Origin: an uncultured Bacteroidaceae bacterium
Lineage (GTDB): Bacteria > Bacteroidota > Bacteroidia > Bacteroidales > Bacteroidaceae
Assembly (NCBI GenBank): GCA_905233765.1
Contig: CAJOCU010000020.1
Span: 1-64,000 of the forward strand
Direction of reading: 5' to 3'
Length of the DNA stretch: 64,000 bases
The notes beneath the pieces are model-generated. The model made no database searches. It worked only from the letters and a program-made list of their open reading frames with translations, and was not told the origin of the DNA. Position numbers and translations under genes: made by a program. Within the stretch, counting starts at the first letter, position 1, and the number at the start of each line of letters is the position of its first letter. This document shows, piece after piece, positions 8,785 to 17,534 of this stretch.

Positions 8785-10857
8785 ATGAAAAAGTTATTCA
8801 AATACAGTTTGCTATTGCTCTCCGTCGCTGCTGCCTTCGTAGCATGTAAGGACGAGGAGAAGAGCGAGCCTGGCGCTTGGGATGCCAACCCCAACTTTGC
8901 CGATATATATTTCAAAGAAACGAGCAAGAGTATTCAGCTTGATCCTACAGAGGCTACGAAAGCTGCAATTACAATCTATCGTCGTGACAGCGTGGGCGAC
9001 CGTACCGTCCACTTGGACATCATCGAGAATACGGATGACGTGTTCACCGTTGCAGATGCCGTCTTTGCAGACCAGGAAAGCTCCGCTACTTTTGAAGTGA
9101 ACTTCCCCAACGCTGAAATAGGTAAGAAATACACACTCACCCTCAGCACCTCTGATCCGAATTTGGTTTCTTCCTATTCTCAGAACATCTCTTACACCCT
9201 CGACATTACACGTATTAAGTGGAATCTGCTGGGTAAAGGTACGCTTGAAGAGACCTTCGTATTCGGAGGAGCAGGTGAATTTGACATCTATATCCGCGAG
9301 GATGACCCCTCCAAGTTCCGTTTTGACAACCTGTTCGTCGATATCGCCAAGAAAACCAACACAGCCCTTGACGGCAACCAGACGGAGCAAGCTTTCGTCT
9401 CCGTCCTCAAGGCCGGTGATAGCTTCGCTGGTGTCACCATCAGTCAGGCCAACTTGATTGGTTTCCTGGAGGATATCAATACTGGTTTTGCTCATCCCAC
9501 CTATGGTGCAGACATTCTCATCTGCCACCCCTACGGGTTCGGAAGCACTGCAACGGAAGATGCATGGCTTCATAATAAAGTCCTCGTTTATCAAGAGAAT
9601 GGTCTTCCCGGCCAGATTCAGATTGCGCCCTTCTATTATATGAATGGTGTCGGTGGCTGGAACATGAGTCAAAGAGATGGCTATGTTGTCATCACATTCC
9701 CCGGCTACACTCCGGACAACACCTATGAGGCTCAATTTGACGACGACTTCGCATGGCAGGATGTGAAGACCTTCGACATCACTAACAGCGCAACAGGCGA
9801 AACGGCACCCAATATCATGCTGCAAAAGGCTGTCTGCACCGTTACTACTGACGACTGCGATGTTGCCTTCCTCGAGAAGTATGGTGTTCCCTATCGTTTG
9901 CTGAGCCCGTTTGCCGAGGACAACGACATCTACTTCTTCATTAAGAATGGCCGCGTTACCATCCCCGCCGACTTTGCAGAGTACTTCGCATTGCAGAACA
10001 CGGGTCTGACAACGGCACCGCTGAATACGCCCATCTATGCAATGATTAACGCCAAGGAATCTGAGGTTTCTATCACCGAGACTGAAGAAGGTGTTGATAT
10101 CACAGAACTCATCCTGAATATGACATTCACCGACGAAGAAGGCGAGAAAGACTATGGCACAGCTGACGTTCTGCTGAACAACGTTACTTGGAGCCAGATT
10201 GCTGGAGGTACCTATAGCTACTACTTCTTCGGCGATGTTGATGAAGAGACACATGAGATCACTCCCTATGTTGATGACGAATGTGTGCTTGAAAAGCGCG
10301 ATGACAAGGAAGATATCTTCCGCATTCCTGAATGGGGCTATGGCGTAGACTTCGAGTTCACATGGGATCGTACCACCAACGAAGTGAGCGTTCCTCTCCA
10401 GTTCTCGGGCTTCACAGACAATGAAGGCTATACCGCATACTGTTGGGAAGCTCCGGATTTTGCGGAAGTGATTACATCATTCTACAATTATTATGAAGTA
10501 GCTCCTGCCAGCGTGTTCGATCCCGAGACAAACACGATTGTTTTCAGTCTGGTTTACTTATGGTTCAGTCCTAGCGAGGAGTATGCAGGCTGGGACGATC
10601 TCTATCAAGAGACTTTTGAACTTCAGCTTGATGAGAGCGGTGAGGTTAAGAGCCTGAAGCGTCTCAAGAACCACAAGAACAATATCGTTCCTGTTTGGCA
10701 GAGAAAGATGCGGAAAGCCAGCAAGGCTGAAAGCGTGAAGATGCGTCGTTCGACGATGATTAAGCTGAACCAGAACTATCGCAAGGCAAAGGCTAAGAAA
10801 GTTCAGAGAAAGTACCAGCGCATCAACATGCCGCTTAACTTTAAAGGTATGCGTTAA
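8785..10857 (+). CDS. Third-gene surface lipoprotein of the SusCD operon, Calx-beta-like N-terminus, unknown ligand
   Basis: Predicted lipoprotein of 690 aa, in the position SusE/SusF-type ligand-binding proteins occupy. The signal peptide ends with the lipobox AAFVAC, and an acidic spacer (KDEEKSE) follows the Cys, like a lipoprotein export signal. Residues about 40-130 resemble the Calx-beta-like domain of many Bacteroides surface lipoproteins (AITIYRRDSVGDRTVHLDI, SATFEVNFPNAEIGKKYTLT). The remainder is acidic, aromatic-rich and probably all-beta; I do not recognise a family. The last 60 or so residues switch to a strongly basic helix-like tail with many Lys and Arg, unlike the rest. The start is the ATG at 8785; an in-frame ATG at 8758 overlaps the susD stop and would disrupt the signal peptide. 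Confidence 0.8.
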   Translation: MKKLFKYSLLLLSVAAAFVACKDEEKSEPGAWDANPNFADIYFKETSKSIQLDPTEATKAAITIYRRDSVGDRTVHLDIIENTDDVFTVADAVFADQESSATFEVNFPNAEIGKKYTLTLSTSDPNLVSSYSQNISYTLDITRIKWNLLGKGTLEETFVFGGAGEFDIYIREDDPSKFRFDNLFVDIAKKTNTALDGNQTEQAFVSVLKAGDSFAGVTISQANLIGFLEDINTGFAHPTYGADILICHPYGFGSTATEDAWLHNKVLVYQENGLPGQIQIAPFYYMNGVGGWNMSQRDGYVVITFPGYTPDNTYEAQFDDDFAWQDVKTFDITNSATGETAPNIMLQKAVCTVTTDDCDVAFLEKYGVPYRLLSPFAEDNDIYFFIKNGRVTIPADFAEYFALQNTGLTTAPLNTPIYAMINAKESEVSITETEEGVDITELILNMTFTDEEGEKDYGTADVLLNNVTWSQIAGGTYSYYFFGDVDEETHEITPYVDDECVLEKRDDKEDIFRIPEWGYGVDFEFTWDRTTNEVSVPLQFSGFTDNEGYTAYCWEAPDFAEVITSFYNYYEVAPASVFDPETNTIVFSLVYLWFSPSEEYAGWDDLYQETFELQLDESGEVKSLKRLKNHKNNIVPVWQRKMRKASKAESVKMRRSTMIKLNQNYRKAKAKKVQRKYQRINMPLNFKGMR

Positions 10858-10896
10858 TCGCTGAAACCTACCAACATCCCTTTGGGGACTATCATC

Positions 10897-10927
10897 AACA
10901 AGCCACGTCATCGCGACGTGGCTTGTT
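10897..10927 (+). terminator. Terminator of the SusCD operon
   Basis: Perfect 13-bp inverted repeat, AACAAGCCACGTC and GACGTGGCTTGTT, around a 5-base loop (ATCGC), followed by CTTGTTAT. Confidence 0.85.
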
Positions 10928-10975
10928 CTTGTTATAGGAAAATACCACGCTGAGTAGTGTTTTCAGCGCATTTCC

Positions 10976-11006
10976 TTTGTCTGTCCACATTTTTGATGTA
11001 CCTTTG
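10976..11006 (+). promoter_or_regulatory. Promoter of the first C10 protease gene
   Basis: TTTG (10976-10979), a 19-base spacer and a perfect TACCTTTG (10999-11006). This fixes transcription start downstream of about 11013, which excludes any start codon before the ATG at 11040. Confidence 0.85.
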
Positions 11007-11039
11007 CACGCTGAAACAACGAAGTATTATCAAGATTTT

Positions 11040-12782
11040 ATGAAACGTATTTTACTTTCTCTCTCACTGCTCATCATGGCAGTGGTATATGGTTCCGCAC
11101 GTGAGCGTACATTGTCCGAGATGCAAAGCATTGCAGCCCGCCAGCTACGTACGACAACCCGTATGAAGGCCAAGCGCGGAAATGTACAGCCACAGAGCAT
11201 CCGCTGCATCGTGGAGAACGAAGCCTATGCTGTCTTTGAGCCACAAAGCAGTGATGCCTTCGTGATTGTATCCAAGAGCGACCTCACCGAGGCTGTCATC
11301 GGCTATGCCGACCAAGCGTTCAACCTCGCAGACATGCCCGCCGACCTGAAATGGTTCCTCAGCGGCGCAGAGCAGACTATTCTAAATGCCGAGGCTACAG
11401 GCATCTCCCTGTCTCGTCGCACGAAGAGTTACACAGCCGTGGAGAATTTCATCACCACGACCTGGCATCAGGAATATCCTTATAACCAAAAGACACCTAA
11501 TAAGTACTATACGGGTTGTGTTGCCACAGCGCTCGCACAATGCATGAACTATTGTCAATGGCCCGCATCAGCATCGTTCGAAGGCGGCTACTATATACAA
11601 ACCGGTTCTGGCAGCAGTGCAAAGTACAAGGACTATAAAGCGACTGTCAACTCCACCTATACTTGGCCATACAAGGACAAGTACAAGAAATTAGGCAGTT
11701 ATGGAGACAACATTGATGAACTGATGCGCGACTGCGGCTACGCCACCTATATGATATATGCATCCGATGGCAGCGGCACCAATACCCAATACTGCGGCTT
11801 CGCCCTCACGAGTTGTTTCAACTATCCCGAGGAGTGCGTGAAGACGCTGAGTAAGGAGCACACCGATGAGGAGACATTCAACGAGACGATCTACGCTGAG
11901 CTGCAACGCCGCTCGCCGGTTCTCATGGGTGCTCAAAGCGAAGAAGGAGGTCATGCCTTTGTGCTTTGCGGCATGGATGAGGAAGGCCTCGTCTATGTCA
12001 ACTGGGGTTGGGGTGCCAGCGGTGACGGCTACTACGATTTATCCCTGATGAACCCAGACGGCGAAGACCCAGAATACGTTCAGAAAGTCCGAATTGTCTA
12101 TGGCATCCGTTCTACCCCCCTACCCGAGGATCATGTCGTAACCCGTATCAACACGAATTCGGAGGATCCCTACACGTTCAGTTGGAGAACAGAGGAAGAT
12201 GAAAAGGGTGTGCCGCACCCAACGCTGTATATCCAAATCCCCTATGGCTTCGAGAACATGAACGCTTCAAGCTTCAAAGGCAACATGGGCATCTTCGGCG
12301 AGGATTTGACCGACGGCACCACCTGGGTGATAGCCCCCGAGCTGCAAGACCCCGAAGAGATACCTGCCGGCGCTGGTTGGTATGATGATTCCGAAGAGTT
12401 CTATTTCTACTACTTTGTTGATGGCGAACAGGGCTTGAAGCCTGGCCACACCTATCGCCTGAGCTTCGGCGCTTGCGACGAACGCGAGGGCGTCTGGCAC
12501 TCACTGCTCTGCGTGGGCGGCGAACGTGCCTACGATGTCACCTACACGGGCGACGTCACGACCTGCACCGTGAACCCCACGCCGCAGCCCGTGCCGCTCG
12601 TGGATGCCATCTCTGCGCCCAAGGCCGGAAAGGTCTTAGCTGATGGATTCACCCGCGTGTATGACCTCCAAGGCCGCCTCCTCTACACAGCCCCCGCAGC
12701 CACCTTCAACCTCTGGGACGTACCTGCCCGCGGCATCCTCGTCATCAAAGAGGGTGACAAAGCACGCAAGGTTGCAAGATAA
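11040..12782 (+). CDS. Secreted C10 (streptopain-like) cysteine protease with type IX-like C-terminal tail
   Basis: Predicted exported protease of 580 aa. A signal peptide (MKRILLSLSLLIMAVVYGSA) precedes a Spi/SpeB-type propeptide (about residues 22-120; AYAVFEPQSSDAFVIVSKSD). The C10 catalytic domain has the Cys in YTGCVATALAQCMNY and the His in GGHAFVLCGMDEEG, followed by VYVNWGWGASGDGYY. A beta-sandwich region follows, then a C-terminal sorting-type tail: TRVYDLQGRLLYTAP, NLWDVPARGILVI, ending KARKVAR. I moved the start to ATG 11040; an in-frame start at 10977 would lie inside the promoter. The next gene is a paralogue with its own promoter. In other species such proteases cleave host or dietary proteins; the target here is unknown. 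Confidence 0.93.
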   Translation: MKRILLSLSLLIMAVVYGSARERTLSEMQSIAARQLRTTTRMKAKRGNVQPQSIRCIVENEAYAVFEPQSSDAFVIVSKSDLTEAVIGYADQAFNLADMPADLKWFLSGAEQTILNAEATGISLSRRTKSYTAVENFITTTWHQEYPYNQKTPNKYYTGCVATALAQCMNYCQWPASASFEGGYYIQTGSGSSAKYKDYKATVNSTYTWPYKDKYKKLGSYGDNIDELMRDCGYATYMIYASDGSGTNTQYCGFALTSCFNYPEECVKTLSKEHTDEETFNETIYAELQRRSPVLMGAQSEEGGHAFVLCGMDEEGLVYVNWGWGASGDGYYDLSLMNPDGEDPEYVQKVRIVYGIRSTPLPEDHVVTRINTNSEDPYTFSWRTEEDEKGVPHPTLYIQIPYGFENMNASSFKGNMGIFGEDLTDGTTWVIAPELQDPEEIPAGAGWYDDSEEFYFYYFVDGEQGLKPGHTYRLSFGACDEREGVWHSLLCVGGERAYDVTYTGDVTTCTVNPTPQPVPLVDAISAPKAGKVLADGFTRVYDLQGRLLYTAPAATFNLWDVPARGILVIKEGDKARKVAR

Positions 12783-12835
12783 GGACTTGACGTAATCGGT
12801 TTTTCCATTAGTGGTAAACGATTTTTTGCCTTTTT

Positions 12836-12867
12836 CTTGTTTATCTAAACGATTATTGCGACCTTTG
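12836..12867 (+). promoter_or_regulatory. Promoter of the second C10 protease gene
   Basis: CTTG (12836-12839), 20 bases, then GACCTTTG (12860-12867): one mismatch in each box relative to TTTG-N20-TAnnTTTG. The ATG follows 34 bases later. Confidence 0.6.
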
Positions 12868-12901
12868 CGGCATCAATGCGTATAACCAACACGAAGAAAC
12901 T

Positions 12902-14686
12902 ATGAAAAAACTGATTCTTACACTGATCATCGCGGTCATTGCATTACCCATGCTGGCCGACAATCGAAGTGACAGCGAAATGGCCGCTATCGCCGCGCAG
13001 AAACTATTCGGCGCTCAGGTAAAAGGTCAGAATGGAGGTGTCTCAAGCACTGTGAAACGAGTCTATGCTGACGCTGCAGTGGCTGTATATAGTCCCGAAG
13101 ATGAAAAGGGATTTGTGATTGTTGGCCGTGACGACCGAATGCTCCCCGTTCTGGGCATCTGCGAAGGACAGTTCGATGCGGAGAAGATGCCCTGCGGCAT
13201 GAAGGCTTGGTTGAAGAACATCAACCGTTCTCTGGAAGAGGTCAATGCCAATCCGAACACACTGCGCAAGGCACCTGGTAAAGCCCCACTGCAGATGGAA
13301 CAAGTGGCACCACTGATTACGACCAAATGGGATCAAGAGGAACCTTATAACAGGATGGTGCCCATCGTAGATGACATCGACGGAGAAGGGAATCCTATAC
13401 ATATACACGCTCCCACCGGTTGCGTTGCCACCGCGATGGCCCAGATTATGAATTACCACCAATGGCCCGCTTCCGCAAAGTTCACCGGAGTATATCTTAT
13501 TGGCGCAGAATCCACTCAGCCCTTGTACGAGCCCATCAATAGCACCTACACCTGGCCCGGGGAGATTGCATACAGCCAGTACTATTGGCCAGAGGGCTAT
13601 CAAGATCTTTACAAGGACTATGTCTCTGTTGAAGGGGTTAGCGAGGAGCAGAAAGACGCTATCGCCACGCTGATGAGAGACTGCGGCTATGCTGTGGCCA
13701 TGCGTTATACACCGAGCGTCTCCTTGGCCAATTTAGAGAATACAGCCACCGCCCTACGCGACATTTTCAAATTTGCTGAAACGCCACTGCAATCCCGGTA
13801 TAGCCAGTTCCTTACAGCAGAAGAGTGGCAAGCCATCCTCTACAAAGAGCTGAAAGCCTCTTATCCGGTGCTGTATAGCGCGATGGACGACAAAACGGGA
13901 AGCGGCCACGCTTTTATCGTGCATGGAATCGGCCCGGACAACCTGTTCTATATCAACTGGGGATGGAAAGGGGCGTTCGATGGAATGTATGCCCTGGGCG
14001 CTTTCAACCCGGAGGCAGGCTATTTTTTCAACACAGGTAGCGGAATGGTGACAGGCATCCGGAAAGAAGCGCTGCCGACAGACATCAAGCAGTCCTTCTT
14101 CGTCACCGCCGGATACTGGGTCGGCTATGATCCCAGGGAAGAGCTGGCGCTCAACGTAGAACTACAGAATTGCTATTCTTTCGCCACGTCAACGTTCAAA
14201 GGTTCCTTCTCGGTAGGAGTCCAGGATATGGCAGGCGGTGAACCCTCCTATTATGAGTTCGACAAGAAAGAAGTCCATTTCAGCGAATTCGTCAATCTTT
14301 CTGCCTATGTCAATCCAACGTTCGAACGCGGCCATACCTATCGGATTTTCGCTGCCGCACAACCGGAAGATGAAACGGTTTACCAGCCGATTCGAGTTTG
14401 TGACGTTGAGAGCGGCATGGTTGGCCCCATCTGCTTCATCCTGACGATCAATCAGGAAGGCATCAGCGAAATCACAGGTCCGGAAATCATGGAAGAATAC
14501 ATGTTCACAGGCGTGAAGAGCCTCAAGCCCACAGCAGTGGCTAACGACGGCATCACACGCGTCTATGACATGCAGGGCCGCCTCGTGCATTCCGCTCCTA
14601 CGGCATCCTTCAACCTCTGGGATGTGCCCGCACGCGGCGTGCTCGTCATCCGGCAAGGAAACAACACTCGCAAGGTGGTGCGCTAA
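12902..14686 (+). CDS. Second secreted C10 cysteine protease with type IX-like C-terminal tail
   Basis: Paralogue of the preceding protease, 594 aa. Signal peptide MKKLILTLIIAVIALPMLA; Spi-like propeptide about residues 20-130 (AVYSPEDEKGFVIVGRDD). Catalytic Cys lies in PTGCVATAMAQIMNYHQWP and His in GSGHAFIVHGIG, followed by FYINWGWKGAFDGMY. The C-terminal tail nearly repeats that of its neighbour: TRVYDMQGRLVHSAP, NLWDVPARGVLVI, ending NTRKVVR. The shared tail and order suggest a tandem duplication that has diverged in the catalytic region. Between the propeptide and the Cys it carries a longer acidic loop (VDDIDGEGNPIHIHA) that the first copy lacks. Confidence 0.93.
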   Translation: MKKLILTLIIAVIALPMLADNRSDSEMAAIAAQKLFGAQVKGQNGGVSSTVKRVYADAAVAVYSPEDEKGFVIVGRDDRMLPVLGICEGQFDAEKMPCGMKAWLKNINRSLEEVNANPNTLRKAPGKAPLQMEQVAPLITTKWDQEEPYNRMVPIVDDIDGEGNPIHIHAPTGCVATAMAQIMNYHQWPASAKFTGVYLIGAESTQPLYEPINSTYTWPGEIAYSQYYWPEGYQDLYKDYVSVEGVSEEQKDAIATLMRDCGYAVAMRYTPSVSLANLENTATALRDIFKFAETPLQSRYSQFLTAEEWQAILYKELKASYPVLYSAMDDKTGSGHAFIVHGIGPDNLFYINWGWKGAFDGMYALGAFNPEAGYFFNTGSGMVTGIRKEALPTDIKQSFFVTAGYWVGYDPREELALNVELQNCYSFATSTFKGSFSVGVQDMAGGEPSYYEFDKKEVHFSEFVNLSAYVNPTFERGHTYRIFAAAQPEDETVYQPIRVCDVESGMVGPICFILTINQEGISEITGPEIMEEYMFTGVKSLKPTAVANDGITRVYDMQGRLVHSAPTASFNLWDVPARGVLVIRQGNNTRKVVR

Positions 14687-14792
14687 TCCAGCGCGCCACC
14701 ACGAGTGGTTGATGACAATAAAATGTGGGGATTGCACAATAAACTGATAATTGTGCACGTTATAGGTATAGAACATTATCCATTATGTGCCT

Positions 14793-14939
14793 ATGGAGAA
14801 ACCTGTACGCATCCCCGTGAAGTTGGAGATGATCGACTTCACAACAGACATTCATCAGTATGCAGTCCCGGGGTTAGAGCCGCGAACATCTACCCTGCAA
14901 CATCTTCGCAAGTTCGCTAGAATGTATCGCCCCGCATGA
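14793..14939 (+). CDS. Small 48-aa ORF, ATGA-coupled to rpe
   Basis: Opens at ATG 14793 and ends in TGA 14937-14939, overlapping the rpe ATG by 4 bases. The product begins MEKPVRIPVKLEMIDFTTDI and ends LRKFARMYRPA. It has no signal peptide or membrane segment, and is basic with an amphipathic C-terminal helix. I do not recognise a family. The tight stop-start overlap, matching the ATGA overlap between rpe and comEC, argues that it is translated as part of the operon. Alternatively it is a chance ORF whose stop happens to fall at rpe. Confidence 0.55.
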   Translation: MEKPVRIPVKLEMIDFTTDIHQYAVPGLEPRTSTLQHLRKFARMYRPA

Positions 14940-15589
14940 ATCTGATTGCCCCCTCGCTCTTGGCAGCCAACTTCGCCAATCTGGAGCGCGAAATGGAATG
15001 GTTCAACCAGTCGGAAGCCGACTGGTTGCACTTGGATGTTATGGACGGTGTCTTCGTCCCAAACATCTCTTTCGGCTTTCCTGTCCTGGAACATGTGGCA
15101 CGCCTGACACAGAAACCGCTCGATGTGCATCTGATGATCGTGCAACCCGAGAAGTTCATCACTCAGGTGCGTGACCTTGGCGCTGCCATCATGAACGTGC
15201 ACCAAGAGGCCTGCGTGCACCTGCACCGTACCATCCAACAGATCCACGAGGCTGGCATGAAGGCTGCCGTAACGCTGAACCCCTCGACCCCCGTCTCCAC
15301 GCTCGAAGAGATTATCTGCGACGTGGATGTGGTGATGCTGATGACGGTCAACCCAGGTTTCGGGGCACAGAAGTTCATCGAGCACAGCCTGGACAAGGTT
15401 CGTCGCCTGCGCCAACTCATCACAGTTTCCGGCTCACAAGCCCTCATCGAAGTGGATGGCGGCGTGAACCGCCAGACAGCGCCACGTCTGGCAGCAGCGG
15501 GCGTCGATGTCTATGTCACCGGCAGTGCCGTGTATGGCAAGCCTGATCCGATCGCCGAAGTCCAAGCGTTGAAGCAGTTAACGGCATGA
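14936..15589 (+). CDS. rpe: Ribulose-phosphate 3-epimerase
   Basis: Cytoplasmic TIM-barrel enzyme of the pentose phosphate pathway that interconverts ribulose 5-phosphate and xylulose 5-phosphate; 217 aa, the usual length. Family motifs: N-terminal APSLLAANFANL, metal and catalytic Asp in LHLDVMDGVFVPNISFG, DVHLMI, VMLMTVNPGFGAQKF, and the second catalytic Asp in IEVDGGVN. The ATG overlaps the stop of the small upstream ORF (ATGA), and the rpe stop overlaps the comEC start in the same way, so translation of all three is probably coupled. Confidence 0.97.
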   Translation: MNLIAPSLLAANFANLEREMEWFNQSEADWLHLDVMDGVFVPNISFGFPVLEHVARLTQKPLDVHLMIVQPEKFITQVRDLGAAIMNVHQEACVHLHRTIQQIHEAGMKAAVTLNPSTPVSTLEEIICDVDVVMLMTVNPGFGAQKFIEHSLDKVRRLRQLITVSGSQALIEVDGGVNRQTAPRLAAAGVDVYVTGSAVYGKPDPIAEVQALKQLTA

Positions 15590-17331
15590 GCCGTCCGGTC
15601 GTCATCGCTTTCTTTGCCTTGCTGGCAGGAGTCGCCGTTGCCGACCTCTTTCTATATGATGCCACATGGATGGCAACAGACAGGACAAGAGCCCTATGGG
15701 TGCAGCTGGCACCATGGGGCTTTTGCTTGTTACTGACACTGTTGGCACTGGTACGGTATCGGTTGGAACTGAGGCATCCCCTCTCCCCTCGCCGTCCCAT
15801 CTTCTCCCTACTGACGTTCCTGTTCTTTCTATCGCTCGGTTTCGGGCGCTATGCCTTCGTGGCCGAACGCCAGCATCGGGTATGGGCTGTTGACGGTCGC
15901 CCCGTGAACCGCGGGAATCCCGATGAATTCGATGTAGTACGATGGCAGTGGGTGAACGGCTCTTCAACAAAGGAAAAAGGACAAGCGACCGGATTGCGAG
16001 GAAAGGGGCTGGCTTGGAGGGAGATGGTTCTGAAGCGCGTGAAAGCGATGGAAATGGAGGAACAAGCTATGGCCGTGGTGACCGCCATGGCGCTGGGCGA
16101 CCGCTCGATGCTACGGCAGGACACCCGAGACCTCTACGCCCGCGCTGGTGCCAGCCATCTGCTGGCACTATCCGGCTTGCATCTGGGCATCATCGTAGGA
16201 CTGTTCCTCACATGGATGAACGGACGGTTGCTGCTGTCGCGATGGCGGAAGGTGGTGGGAGTGACGGTGCTGCTCTTCATCGCCGGCTACACCTTTATGG
16301 CCGGGATGCCGCCTTCACTCGTGAGGGCTGCACTGATGACCTCCATCTTCGTGGTGGCAAGTCTGATGCAACGCTACGGTTCTTCCCTGCAACAGCTACT
16401 GCTTACGGGCATCGCAATGCTGTTGTGGAACCCGATGTACTTGTTTGACGTGGGAACACAGCTGTCATTCACCGCTGTCGGCGGCATCCTCCTGTTCTAC
16501 AAGCCATTGTATATGTGGGCCTTTGAGCGTTGGCGCTACCAGATGTTCTGGATGCAACGCTATTGGCTGCTGTGGCCGTTCACCACCGTTGCGGTATCCC
16601 TTTGTGCCCAAGCGCTCACGCTGCCCCTGGTGGCCTATTACTTCCACCAGATCCCGACGTATGGTCCATTGCTGAGCATCATCCTGATACCACTGACCAC
16701 CCTCCTACTCTATCTGGCGCTGCTGCTCATCCTGCTCTCCTGGGTGTGGCCGCTGGCAGCCACCTGGCTAGGCGCAGGGCTCTCATGGCTGGTGGGAGCA
16801 CAACTGTGGCTGATGACGCAGGTGACGCACTGGCCCGGCGCCGTCATTCCTGATTTCTGGAGCCGTAAGGCAGATCCTCAAGTGGTCGTCTATCATAACC
16901 GTCGCTGCCCAGCCCTCCACGTAATCGCCTCGCCAAAACAAAGTTGGCTGCTGATGCCCGAACCGGATTCTCTGGAGACGGGGATGTACTATATCCGACG
17001 CGACTTCTGGCAGCGAAGGCTGACCGAAGAGCCCGTAGTGCTACGTGGCAAAGGGGCTATCGCGCTGACCGATGGTTTCAGGGCTGTGATGGTGAACAAG
17101 AATGGGGAAAAACCAACACAGGGCAGAACGCAGGTGGATCTCCTGTGGGTGGTACGAGGTTTCCGAGGGGGAAGCCTTGCTGAATTGACAACAACCTACC
17201 AGCCCCAACTGCTGGTCTTGGATGCCAGCCTCGCGCAATGGCAACGGACGAGCCTTGCTGCAGAGGCCGAGAGCATCGGATGGAAGGTCTATGACGTGGC
17301 CGACAAGGGCGCACTTCGACTTGTCCATTAA
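15586..17331 (+). CDS. comEC: ComEC/Rec2-family inner-membrane protein
   Basis: Polytopic membrane protein of the DNA-uptake channel family, 581 aa. The N-terminal region has two or three helices and a soluble segment (about 95-165). The Competence core (about 170-450) contains ARAGASHLLALSGLHLGII, GMPPSLVRAALMTSIF and LFDVGTQLSFTAVGGI. The last 150 residues or so are soluble but lack the HxHxDH motif of the metallo-beta-lactamase domain found in longer ComEC proteins, so this is the short type. The ATG overlaps the rpe stop by 4 bases. No other competence gene is nearby; the role in DNA import is inferred from the family. Confidence 0.9.
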   Translation: MSRPVVIAFFALLAGVAVADLFLYDATWMATDRTRALWVQLAPWGFCLLLTLLALVRYRLELRHPLSPRRPIFSLLTFLFFLSLGFGRYAFVAERQHRVWAVDGRPVNRGNPDEFDVVRWQWVNGSSTKEKGQATGLRGKGLAWREMVLKRVKAMEMEEQAMAVVTAMALGDRSMLRQDTRDLYARAGASHLLALSGLHLGIIVGLFLTWMNGRLLLSRWRKVVGVTVLLFIAGYTFMAGMPPSLVRAALMTSIFVVASLMQRYGSSLQQLLLTGIAMLLWNPMYLFDVGTQLSFTAVGGILLFYKPLYMWAFERWRYQMFWMQRYWLLWPFTTVAVSLCAQALTLPLVAYYFHQIPTYGPLLSIILIPLTTLLLYLALLLILLSWVWPLAATWLGAGLSWLVGAQLWLMTQVTHWPGAVIPDFWSRKADPQVVVYHNRRCPALHVIASPKQSWLLMPEPDSLETGMYYIRRDFWQRRLTEEPVVLRGKGAIALTDGFRAVMVNKNGEKPTQGRTQVDLLWVVRGFRGGSLAELTTTYQPQLLVLDASLAQWQRTSLAAEAESIGWKVYDVADKGALRLVH

Positions 17332-17387
17332 AAAAAAGGCAAGAAACCGTCTTGGAAGAGGTTTTACAGAAGGAAGTCCTCGTTTTT

Positions 17388-17410
17388 GAGTGTACGCACA
17401 CACTCTTTTT
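17388..17410 (+). terminator. Terminator after comEC
   Basis: Short stem GAGTGT / ACACTC with a 6-base loop, followed directly by TTTTT. Confidence 0.6.
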
Positions 17411-17484
17411 AGCATTTCTTCAACAAAAATCGGCCATTTTTTGTTATTTTTTTGATTTCTTGATGCTGTTTGAAAAAAACTGCC

Positions 17485-17492
17485 TATCTTTG
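17485..17492 (+). promoter_or_regulatory. -7 element before the 676-aa lipoprotein gene
   Basis: TATCTTTG, a perfect TAnnTTTG. A weak CTTG lies 22 bases upstream (17459-17462). The lipoprotein ATG is 43 bases downstream. Confidence 0.65.
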
Positions 17493-17534
17493 ACGCTGAA
17501 TTTAATTAATCACTAATCATATTATCTTGTCCCT

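Noticed and set aside
3816..10857. Pectin utilisation SusCD for the downstream RG-I enzymes
   Set aside because: It is more than 30 kb away with unrelated genes and promoters between; there is no evidence linking them.
10977..11039. Longer start for the first C10 protease
   Set aside because: It would begin inside the promoter (-33 box 10976-10979) and precede the signal peptide with non-hydrophobic residues.
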